This document shows, one piece after another, positions 42,649 to 51,759 of a DNA stretch of 64,000 bases. This DNA comes from Nemertoderma westbladi. Its lineage: Eukaryota > Xenacoelomorpha > Nemertodermatida > Nemertodermatidae. The translations under genes were made by a program, and so were the position numbers. How positions within the stretch are numbered: the stretch's first letter is position 1; each line of letters opens with the position of its first letter. The notes under the pieces are model-generated. The model saw only the letters and a list, made by a program, of their open reading frames with translations. It did not search any database and was not told the origin of the DNA. Location of the stretch: positions 1 to 64,000 of the forward strand of contig JAUCBJ010006218.1 in NCBI GenBank assembly GCA_032718475.1, written 5' to 3'.

Positions 42649-42912
42649 GTTTACCACCACCAGCTGCTGTACCGACCACGCTGCTGAGCAGACAGTACCT
42701 CGTTCCCTTAGGAGTCGGCGTTCCACTCCTATGTATGTCGCTGTTAGGTGTCATTGTGTCGTGGTGGTGCAGAATGAGGAGACCAACCTTCTACGACCAT
42801 CTCAAGGAAGTCAAGAGATTGCAGATTAGTAACGAAGATACAGTTGACGTTGACCAGAGGAATAGAGATACTGCCAGCAAGTTGGAGTTCCCGAGACGGC
42901 AGTTGGAACTGG
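42649..42912 (+). CDS. RTK exon 5: transmembrane and juxtamembrane
   Basis: The acceptor is CCCCGTAG and the donor GTTAGC; phase 1 to 1. A Pro-rich stalk is followed by a hydrophobic helix of about 22 residues (YLVPLGVGVPLLCMSLLGVI, continuing VSWW) and a basic stop-transfer CRMRRP. The juxtamembrane part has TFYDHLKEVKRLQ and ends KLEFPRRQLELG, the W/L-EFPR...L-LG segment that precedes the kinase domain in many split RTKs. Confidence 0.93.
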
Positions 42913-44566
42913 GTTAGCGAGATTTATAAGAGAAACGTAATTCCCGTTACTAATTATAATGCAACACGTTTTAGTTTTAGTTTTAAACGGCCATGTGTAG
43001 AATACCAGGATTTCACTTTCCGGTCGACTTTCTATTGGAATTTTATGTATGACGATTTTTTATTTTTTTTTAATTTATCTTTATTAAGTATTTTATAACG
43101 CTTATTTCTGTCTTATAAGCTGTACATATACTAATTATTCGTTTACTTTTTTTGGTTAGATTCAGCCCTTCTGTAACCTGTGTTTTTGGTGAAAACCTGA
43201 TATTCTTCACATGGGGGTAACTGCAAAGTGAAATATAACGGCAGAAAGTCTGGTATTCTTCATATGGGCCGTTTTAAAATGGGGTTCAGCAGGACTTACT
43301 AAAGATACGACGATGAAAATTCTTCATACTAAATTGAGTACGTAGAATGCAGCTTTCATGGTCGTATCCTTAGCCTTAGTATGTCAAAGTTTCCGTTTTA
43401 GGTGATGGGAAATCTAATTATATTTTTCGGTAGGTCATGTATATCTATATTGAGTGTCTATACTGTTATAGTATACTGTATGTATAGTCACTCACAAAAA
43501 GTATAAGTTGTTTTTATAGTTACTTAGTTTTACATGCACTGATGGAAACTTTAGGATAACATACTTCTACTATTGAACTGGCATTATATTTAAACTCTCC
43601 CATTGGCCCCACACACCACAGCTGGCACATAATTAAGGGTCAGTTGAATGGGCATACCGATATTAATATTGCGCCACTACGTAGCCAACAGGACATTGGC
43701 TTATATTGTTATATTAGCACTTGCGCCCTTATCTAATAGGTCATTCGATGCTGATAGAATGGCATCTTTTTATGGGTCTATTTAATAGCCTTAAATTGGG
43801 AGCGTTGATGGATAGACATGGCTCACTCAACGCAAGTATTTAACCTCTTTCCTACGCTAACAACAGCATCCGTTTTTATAAATAATATTGTTGAGCAACT
43901 TGACACAAGAAAGTGTATATGGGACCTATTGATCCTATTAATGATAGGGGGATATAGAAGAACCTCCCTTCCCACTTTGGCGTAGAGGTTTAAGTCGGCC
44001 CATGTGAATAATACCAGAGATTCTGCTGTTATATTTCACTTTGCAGTTTACTCCCATGTGAAGAATAACCGGTTTTACTAAAAACGCAGGTAAATGAAGA
44101 GCTGAATCTAACCAAAACAATAAAATAATTAAATATCTGTCAGGTTATATCGTAGAAATATGCGCTATAAAACACTATAAGGGCTATAAGGGGAAGTTTG
44201 AAAAAAATACAACTTCTTCATAGAAAATTCCAATAAAAATTCGACAGAAAACAGAAAACCTGGTATTCCTCACCTCACATGTGTTTAATTCGCAACTCAG
44301 CCCTATTTCTAGATCTAGAGGTCGTGGGTCCGATCTCCGAACGTGGGTTTTCGTTTCGGCATCAAGTTCCAACCAGGGCTCATTATACAGTATATCCTTA
44401 AATAATCTCTAAATGAGTAACAGTTTCTTCTGGGGAGTATAGCTCTGGGGGACCGCATTGGAATTAAGTTTATGCGTAATCCGTGGGCCTAACAAAGTTA
44501 ACCTCTAAATAATCTCTGGAATTTACAAGTTAAATTCATTAAAACTTGATCGTTTAATTTCTTTAG
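42913..44566 (+). other. intron 5 with an inverted pair of repeats
   Basis: Contains two copies of the dispersed repeat in opposite directions: about 43120-43290 (minus) and 43985-44190 (plus). They share GCCCATRTGAAGAATA-type and TTATATTTCACTTTGCAGTT segments and the CTGAATCTAACCAAAA core. The 700 bp between them is AT-rich without a gene. Another partial motif lies at about 44240-44285. Confidence 0.65.
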
Positions 44567-44782
44567 GAGATGAGTTGGGCCATGGCCAATTCGGACGGGT
44601 AGTCAAGGCAACGGCTTTCGGATTGGCTGGCAACATCAAGGGAGCGACCATCGTAGCCGTTAAGATGGTGAGACAATCAACAAGTGAATCTGAGTTACAG
44701 ATGTTAGCTCAGGAGTTTATGATGTACATACATGTCGGCAGTCATCCTAATATAGTCGCTTTGTTAGGAATTTGTACCAATA
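44567..44782 (+). CDS. RTK exon 6: kinase N-lobe
   Basis: The acceptor is TTTCTTTAG and the donor GTGAGT; phase 1 to 1. It has the ATP-binding glycine loop ELGHGQFGRVVKA, the VAVKMV lysine (codon 44662-44664) and an alpha-C helix with LAQEFMMYIHVGSHPNIV, then ALLGICTN. The glycine loop and lysine are canonical. This is a standard receptor tyrosine kinase N-lobe. Confidence 0.96.
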
Positions 44783-45279
44783 GTGAGTCGCCCTTATATT
44801 ATTATTAAATTAGCTTTAAATTAGATTAAGTTAGCTTTTTTTTCTTTACTTATGTGGCTTCAGAAATCGAAATGTTACCTTTATTGGTACTATTTCACCT
44901 TGTGTGTCATTTTTGACACATCTTTCTAAACGTTTAAAAAATTTCATAGTAGGGATGGCTGTAAAAAATTTTACTCCACGAGCTTGTAGAACTTTCAAAA
45001 GTAGTAAGACTTCGGAAAATGGGAACCTCACAATTACATTGTAGCTTGTGAGTCATTGTTAAAGTCGGATTTGTGTCAAAAAGGACACACTGGCCTTTCT
45101 AGTGTTAAAGCACAATTTTTTATATATATTTAACAAAGAGTCTTTCACATTAACGGTGTTAAGATAAATTGAGTGTAATAAGAAAATACCTGATATTGGG
45201 TGCAAACAGCTGAGCGACAAGTTTCTCTCGAGTTTGATTAACTATTTCTGTTTTAACTAAAGTTTTTTTCTGATTTCAG
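44783..45279 (+). other. intron 6
   Basis: AT-rich, with no supported feature. It ends in a pyrimidine tract and GATTTCAG. Confidence 0.5.
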
Positions 45280-45410
45280 CACGAGAACCACTTATAATAT
45301 CGGAGTTTGCGTCGCATGGTAGTCTCAAGGACTATCTTTACAACTGCAGTTTTCCCCAAGTCGGAAGATGTTCTCTAACTCTTCAGCATTTGAGTTCCTT
45401 CGCCTACCAG
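45280..45410 (+). CDS. RTK exon 7: hinge and short insert
   Basis: The acceptor is GATTTCAG and the donor GTAAAT; phase 1 to 0. It encodes REPLIISEFASHGSLKDYL, the hinge and alpha-D region, then YNCSFPQVGRCSLTLQHLSS, then FAYQ. The loop between alpha-D and alpha-E is only about 15 residues. Class III and V receptors (PDGFR, VEGFR) have an insert of some 60-100 residues here, so this receptor lacks that insert. Confidence 0.92.
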
Positions 45411-46342
45411 GTAAATGACAGTATTATTGTAATAATATATAATTACCTTGGAATCGAAAAATAAGGAGTTAAATCTTAAACATATAGTAAAAATGCATTT
45501 ATTTAAATTTACATTTGTTAAATAAAGTGTCAGTTTAATTAAAATAATGTAATATAAAACCGAATGCGGCCGATAATTCTCGCGGTGTAGGGTGGCTTGT
45601 AAGATCGCACAGAATAACGAAAAAGCAGCATTAGTTCTGGGGGATAGTGGGTGAAACGGTGGTTTATATTATATTAAATATATATTTTTATAAATATTGT
45701 TATAAAGGTTCGGAAGCCGTTACCATGGAAATAATATGGAGGTCCAATAATATGGGGACAGGCCGTCACCTTGTGGCGTTAGAGATTAATTGAGAAACCA
45801 TGGGCAACGCAGTTGTTCGCTCGTTGTCGCCATTACACTGTTTATCTTGATCTACTGTATCTCGTGAGGTGCCTTGGGACCGGATACGGTTGTCAATATA
45901 TTTTAGTTTAGCATTACTGTAGATGAACCGGTCATACTGCAATAGGCCTAGAGGCGTTTAACTTATTGATGTCTTTAAGATGAGTTAAATCTTGTCAGAC
46001 AATTTTATGGCAGTAAATACGTTAATGGATGGGGGCCATTTTATAGTAGAGATACAAGTATAGATCTCAGAAAGTTTCACTTTAGAGCAATTTGTTGTAG
46101 GGTGTAGTCGAGTGAGGGGAAATTATTAAGAGACCCAAAATTCTGTAAATGTGTAAGTTTAAGGTGGAAAAAAGAACCAAAACACTCTAACCATCTATCT
46201 TCTCATTAATCTCCGTTTATTTTTGTGATAAATAGATAATAATATAATATATTTATTTTATTAATATACTGTACTTAACTAAATTGTATTTATTATTACG
46301 CACAATAAGTTGATAGATGTAAATTATTTATTTTGTTTCAAG
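45411..46342 (+). other. intron 7
   Basis: AT-rich intron. No gene or clear repeat is seen. Confidence 0.5.
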
Positions 46343-46495
46343 ATCGCCGAAGGTTTGAGATATCTTTCCTTCAAACGAGTTATACATAGGGACATCAGAG
46401 CCGCCAATATGCTGGTGTTCGACAACGGAATCGTTAAGCTGGGAGACTTCGGATTAGCTCGGAATATATACAGCGACCCTATCTATACCAGTAAG
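46343..46495 (+). CDS. RTK exon 8: catalytic loop and DFG
   Basis: The acceptor is TTTCAAG and the donor GTAGGT; phase 0 to 0. It contains IAEGLRYLSFKRVIHRDIRA, then ANML. The catalytic Asp is at 46391-46393 and the Asn at 46403-46405. DFG at 46442-46450 opens the activation loop (GLARNIYSDPIYTSK) with two tyrosines. The loop reads HRD-I-R-A-A-N, the order of Src-family kinases, where most RTKs have HRDLAARN. Confidence 0.96.
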
Positions 46496-47064
46496 GTAGG
46501 TGAGATTATAACAATTCGTAGAATTGCAACAAATATTAAATTAAAATATATTCATAAGATATCTTACGCACCAGCTAGACGGATGAGTTGGCGACTACGC
46601 GTTGCTTCTACAGTAGACGCAAGGTCAACTGGTTGCTCACCCAACTACATGGGGGACATGGTTTACTCTGTTGGGGGGGGGGGGGGGGGGGGGGGGGGTG
46701 GTAAGTTATCATGTTACCATGTTAAATTGTAAATTTGGACAAAGAGCAGGTCACAGTGGCACGTCATTCTAACCAAAACAATAAACGAAAGTCATCAGAA
46801 TAGGTGACAGTTTTATTTTTGGAGTAATCAGCTGTTATTTGCGTCCAATTTCCTCTTTGTGGAATAAATTTTTGAGTGTCTCTAAAGCAACCCCCCCCCC
46901 CCAACCCCATCTAACTGTGTGAGTTTATGCTCCTTGCCTTACAGGTAACAACCAAGAGAGACAAGACTCAGGATTACCTAGGCCTATATATTATCTCGTA
47001 TCTATCCCAGCTTTTTATTCTACTCAAATTAGAACTATAATCTAATTTACATTCTACTTTACAG
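46496..47064 (+). other. intron 8
   Basis: Holds a run of about 26 G bases (46673-46698), a single copy of the dispersed CTAACCAAAACAATAAACGA motif (46745-46795) and a C run near 46890-46902. No gene is seen. Confidence 0.6.
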
Positions 47065-47276
47065 GGTGTGGTTCCCTATCGGTGGATGGCTCCAGAGGTT
47101 CTCATCGATAACATCTACACAGCCCAGTCTGATGTGTGGTCCTACGGGATAATGCTTTACGAGATATACAGTCTCGGCCTAACGCCATACCGTGAAATAT
47201 CAGATGTAAATGTACTGGGGGGGATGTTGAGTGAGGGCTACAGACTGGAGCGGCCTACTCACGCAACAGAGTCTAT
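47065..47276 (+). CDS. RTK exon 9: kinase C-lobe, APE motif
   Basis: The acceptor is TTTACAG and the donor GTAAGT; phase 0 to 2. It encodes GVVPYRWMAPEVL (APE at 47089-47097), then SDVWSYGIMLYEIYSLGLTP and EGYRLERP, all standard tyrosine-kinase C-lobe blocks. The Asp of SDVWSYG and the MAPE Glu are present, so the fold appears complete. Confidence 0.96.
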
Positions 47277-48803
47277 GTAAGTCCAACATGGACGCCGTTG
47301 CCAACCAGATTAGGGTAGAGTGTGTAAGAAAAGTATATTAATAATTTCAGTAATTTGAGAGAGTTTAGGTAACTACTGTATTACCTAATGTAAGTATCAT
47401 AATTCAGACAGAAAAATGTCGAGAGAAGAATGTTTACAGTATCTCGTCGTGACCTTAGAGAGAGCCAGAAATACAAACACCAAAAAGTACCGTTTAGATA
47501 AAAACTCAAAACCTATCTCTTTTGTTTCAGTGTGGATCCTGTCTCCCAATTTAACAGTTTTTTTTGGTTATTTTTCAGAGAGCAAGAACATCAGATACTG
47601 TATGGGAATTAAAGTTAACTATGTGGGTTGTTTTGCCTGGGATTTTGTCACAGAGATAAAACAAAACCAAACACACACCTTTTAAATCTTCCATAAAATT
47701 AAAAACTAATTAATCTTTGTAAAAGAAAATATAAGTAGTATAAATAAGAAGTACAGTAGGCCTACATATATTTACTAAAAGTATTACGAGCACAGTAATA
47801 AAGATTTAATCGTTCTACGAGCGATTTAATTATAAAAGCTGCTTTTGTTTATTTTATAAAGAACGACCCTAATCTATACACAGCAGCGAAATATATATCT
47901 TGCGATACCGATGAAACAGAAATCAATTTATTATATTTACTCAAATAAGATACGTTTTTAAATAATTTATAATTATAATAATATAATACGTTTATAAATA
48001 ATAGTTTCCTTAAAATTACGTTCTCTTAATAAATGTGACGTTTGACCAATATTAAAATATTGAATATGTTGCAGTATGCCTCTTCTTTGTGCTTGTTATC
48101 ACCTGGAATATGTTACAGTATGCCTCTTCTTTGTCCTTGTTATCACCTTTTTACTATTTCGACATTCAGACAAATATATTAAGACTGTGATTCATACAGT
48201 AACCGACTTTCAGCTGTTAGTAGGCCTACTTAAACTATAATGAATCAAACTGTCTCCCCCAACGCTAATAGGTTGCAGTATTTTTCAAACTTGCCTTCTC
48301 CTTAATTCACTAATCAAAAATTAAATAAAATCAAAACAATAAACGAAACTAGATTTCCATTTTTCACATATTTTGTGAATACGGATTGGAGTGTAAAACG
48401 CGGATTCAAGTTAAATACCATTAGTTACGTTTTACACCCCTTCCCGGATCCAGTAAGATTTGTCGCTACATGTGTTGAATCCGCGCTTTTCACTCCGTTC
48501 CGGATCTGAAAGAATATAGAGACAAAAATGTTAAATTATAGAATCCGGATCCGTGTTTCACTCTTCCACGTAAACACTTCGTCTTATATTAATTATATTT
48601 TTAATATGAATATCAGATAACTTAAATCTATAAATAATTTTTTATTCAATATTTTATTAAAAACATAAAGTTTAAATAGTTTATAGTATAAAGAAACGGC
48701 TAATCCTGAGGATCTCTGAGTGAGTCCCTGGGCGAGTCGAAGGTCCCTGATAAAAAAAAATACATTTAATTATATTCTATATTAATATCCTTATTATTTG
48801 TAG
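47277..48803 (+). other. intron 9
   Basis: AT-rich. A 44-bp tandem pair (GGAATATGTTRCAGTATGCC...) lies at about 48062-48149. An imperfect inverted repeat with arms GGATTGGAGTGTAAAACGCG (about 48384) and its complement (about 48476-48502) surrounds a GGATCC-type centre. No gene is seen. Confidence 0.55.
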
Positions 48804-48953
48804 ATATAATATTATGATGAATTGCTGGAATGAACACCAAACATTAAGGCCTTCTTTTTCGGAAATAAAATATGAGCTAGGTGGTATGTTCGACGTCGGG
48901 AACATCGGTCAATCAGTTGACAGCTACAGCAAGCTAGAGTATAATACAATCAG
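48804..48953 (+). CDS. RTK exon 10: end of kinase domain
   Basis: The acceptor is ATTTGTAG and the donor GTAGGA; phase 2 to 2. It encodes IYNIMMNCWNEHQTLRPSFS, then EIKYELGGM, the final kinase helix with the conserved CW...RP(S/T)F motif. A tail follows with tyrosines in VDSYSKLEYNTI (YSKL and YNTI are SH2-type sites). Confidence 0.94.
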
Positions 48954-48992
48954 GTAGGAAATACAAAACCTTTAATTATCACAACTGCATAT

Positions 48993-49421
48993 GGTACAGA
49001 CCAGTAGTAGTATAGTGTACATGTTCTGGAACATATACAGACCAGTTGTAGTATAGTGTACATGTTCTGGAACATGTACAGACTAGTAGTACAGTGTACA
49101 TGTTCTGGAACATGTACAGACCAGTAGTATAGTGTACATGTTCTGGAACATGTACAGACCAGTAGTATAGTGTACATGTTCTGGAACATGTACAGACCAG
49201 TAGTATGGTGTACATGTTCTGGAACATGTACAGACCAGTAGTATATTGTACATGTTCTGGAACATGTACAGACCAGTAGTATAGTGTACATGTTCTGGAA
49301 CATGTACAGACCAGTAGTATAGTGTACATGTTCTGGAACATGTACAGACCAGTAGTATAGTGTACATGTTCTGGAACATGTACAGACCAGTAGTATAGTG
49401 TACATGTTCTGGAACATTTAG
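48993..49421 (+). repeat. 38-bp minisatellite with a perfect palindrome, about 11 copies
   Basis: The unit is GTGTACATGTTCTGGAACAT followed by GTACAGACCAGTAGTATA. Each unit holds GTACATGTTC and its exact reverse complement separated by TG, so every unit can fold into a 10-bp stem. It lies in intron 10 of the RTK gene, beginning about 40 bp after exon 10. Confidence 0.95.
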
Positions 49422-49737
49422 TACGGCAAAATTGCTGATTCAATATGTCTGTCAGCCTTCGGATTAATGTTTAATCACATAAATAATATCTATAGTAACT
49501 AACAAGTGTAAAATTTTATGAAATTTTGTTTACAGTAATGAAGTAGATTTAAAGTGCAGAACGTTTGGGAATTACTGTAGTGGAGTCTTAGCAATATCAT
49601 TATCAAAGTGTACATGATTTTAATCTTTCACACAAGATAGACAAATACTAATTTAGCCTTCAAATAAGAATGTGCTGCACGATGGTATATTTAGTTATTA
49701 ATATCCGGGTGATTGTAGATTTTTTATTGTTTTGCAG
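49422..49737 (+). other. rest of intron 10
   Basis: AT-rich. No feature before the acceptor TGTTTTGCAG. Confidence 0.5.
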
Positions 49738-49843
49738 TCTTGTAGTTGGAACTCCGAACAGAAACTCCCTTCCGATGAGAGATTTACGAGGCCAGAATAG
49801 CGGCACAGAAAACCGCCCCAATGTGGAAATGATTGACTCACTG
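49738..49843 (+). CDS. RTK exon 11: cytoplasmic tail
   Basis: The acceptor is TTTTGCAG and the donor GTTCGT; phase 2 to 0. It encodes a polar tail segment (SLVVGTPNRNSLPMRDLRGQ, NSGTENRPNVEMIDSL) without known domains. It was placed by phase continuity between the kinase end and the next tail exon. Confidence 0.8.
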
Positions 49844-49901
49844 GTTCGTATTTATGTAGCCTATGTTGTGTGCACGCACCGGTGTCACAGGGAAATCAGC
49901 C

Positions 49902-50580
49902 CCCCCTAGAACCAGCCCCCCTTAGAACCAGCCCCCCCTAGAACCAGCCCCCCCTAGAACCAGCCCCTCTAGAACCAGCCCCCCCCTAGAACCAGCCCCC
50001 CCTAGAACCAGCCCCCCCTAGAACCAGCCCCCCCTAGAACCAGCCCCCCCTAGAACCAGCCCCCCCTAGAACCAGCCCCCCCTAGAACCAGCCCCCCTAG
50101 AACCAGCCCCCCCTAGAACCAGCCCCCCCTAGAACCAGCCCCCCTAGAACCAGCCCCCCCTAGAACCAGCCCCCCCAGAACCAGCCCCCCCCTAGAACCA
50201 GCCCCCCCTAGAACCAGCCCCCCCTAGAACCAGCCCCCCCTAGAAACAGCCCCCCCTAGAACCAGCCCCCCCTAGAACCAGCCCCCCCCCTAGAACCAGC
50301 CCCCCCTAGAACCAGCCCCCCTAGAACCAGCCCCCCCTAGAACCAGCCCCCCCTAGAACCAGCCCCCCCTAGAACCAGCCCCCCCTAGAACCAGCCCCCC
50401 CTAGAACCAGCCCCCCCTAGAACCAGCCCCCCCTAGAACCAGCCCCCCCTAGAACCAGCCCCCCCTAGAACCAGCCCCCCCTAGAACCAGCCCCCCCCCT
50501 AGAACCAGCCCCCCCCCTAGAACCAGCCCCCCCTAGAACCAGCCCCCCCTAGAACCAGCCCCCCCTAGAACCAGCCCCCC
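49902..50580 (+). repeat. 16-bp C-rich minisatellite, about 42 copies
   Basis: The unit is AGCCCCCCCTAGAACC, with the C run varying from 5 to 9. The complementary strand carries regular G runs of 6-7, able in principle to form G-quadruplexes. It lies in intron 11 of the RTK gene. Confidence 0.96.
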
Positions 50581-50794
50581 GAACAGCAACAATATAAATT
50601 TTTCAATATAAATATGAGGCCTACAGACTCCAATAATTGGCTACGGTCGCTACGGTCGCTACGGTCGTTAGGTTATACTGACTAGTTAAAATACTATTGA
50701 AAGCTATTTAGGGATTCAAAGCTGCTGTGCTGCCTGTACAAATAAACAATTTATTACGACACTAATCATAACATAATAATTCATTTATTTTTAG

Positions 50795-51132
50795 GGATAT
50801 TTTTCCTTTGAAACCGCATCTGACACCGCGAAAGATTCTAATAACATTGACAATAATATTATCAGCGGAAATCATGCCGCTTCTGAAATCGCAACATACA
50901 ACAAGGCTCCGTGCAGCTCTTCTAATGACGTCATGTCCATGTCATATAGACCTATATATTCCAATGACGTCATTAATTTGCTTTGTAACATGCCAAACGA
51001 CCATCACGTAACCCCAAGAACCTATTCAGATGGCCAATGCTCCAGTGGAATATCTGAGCGACTAAGCTTGGTGTCTCCCCTATCTAACTCCTTTTCCGAT
51101 GACTATCTATTTACCTCAGAACTCGAATTAAG
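50795..51132 (+). CDS. RTK exon 12: cytoplasmic tail
   Basis: The acceptor is ATTTTTAG and the donor GTTTGT; phase 0 to 2. A 113-residue polar tail with several tyrosines: ATYNKAP, MSYRPIYSNDVI (YSN fits a Grb2-type pY-x-N site) and DDYLFTSE. The exon sequence contains two perfect TGACGTCA palindromes (50926-50933 and 50965-50972), both in coding phase. No domain is seen. Confidence 0.85.
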
Positions 51133-51490
51133 GTTTGTATAAGAATCCTCAAAAGTTACAGCTTCAAAATCATGAAAACAAAAATATAAACATTGTGTGA
51201 GTTGAGGGTAAAAACAGTCAAGACTTAGAACGTGATACATTAAAATTTAAGTTATTTTTTTAAATAAAAACAATTATTATATTATCTTTACTCACGAATA
51301 TTATAAATAAACAACAAACTACAAAACTAATCTAAGACTAAATCTCAAAAAAAAACTAAGAGTTTGTACATATTGTAGACACCGGCTAGAACTGCACGGC
51401 CAGATTGAAGCCCAAAGAGCGCAACGAGTAATTTCGGTGTGCGCATTCTGAGGATGCTCCCTGGCGATCTCTGATATCTTTTTGGTGGTA
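51133..51490 (+). other. intron 12, left end
   Basis: AT-rich sequence up to about 51360, then a more mixed stretch leading to the minisatellite. No gene is seen. Confidence 0.5.
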
Positions 51491-51712
51491 TCGACCCACC
51501 CCCTCGACATTGGTTGCTTCAGGGACCCACCCCCTCAACATTGGTTGCTTCAGGGACCCACCCCCTCGACATTGGTTGCTTCAGGGACCCACCCCCTCGA
51601 CATTGGTTGCTTCAGGGACCCACCCCCTCGACATTGGTTGCTTCAGGGACCCACCCCCTCGACATTGGTTGCTTCAGGGACCCACCCCCTCGACATTGGT
51701 TGCTTCAGGGTT
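51491..51712 (+). repeat. 31-bp minisatellite, about 7 copies
   Basis: The unit is GGGACCCACCCCCTCGACAT followed by TGGTTGCTTCA, almost identical between copies. Because 31 is not a multiple of 3, three overlapping open frames appear; these are artefacts of the repeat. Confidence 0.95.
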
Positions 51713-51759
51713 ATAGCCTATGGGGAAGGGCTCTAGCAACGCTTCCCAAACTTAGGTCT

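Noticed and set aside
46310-46732. Kinase exon extended through the G run to 46732
   Set aside because: The open frame continues past a good GTAGGT donor at 46496, but the kinase sequence resumes at 47065 in phase, so the extension is intron.
48950-49443. Minus-strand frames of 150 codons over the 38-bp palindromic repeat
   Set aside because: They are repeat translations (CSRTCTLYYWSVHVPEH units) in several frames at once, with nothing beyond the repeat.
45280-51132. Assignment of the receptor as a named VEGFR, PDGFR or FGFR gene
   Set aside because: The activation loop suggests class III/V, but the insert is missing and the catalytic loop is Src-type. No symbol is justified.
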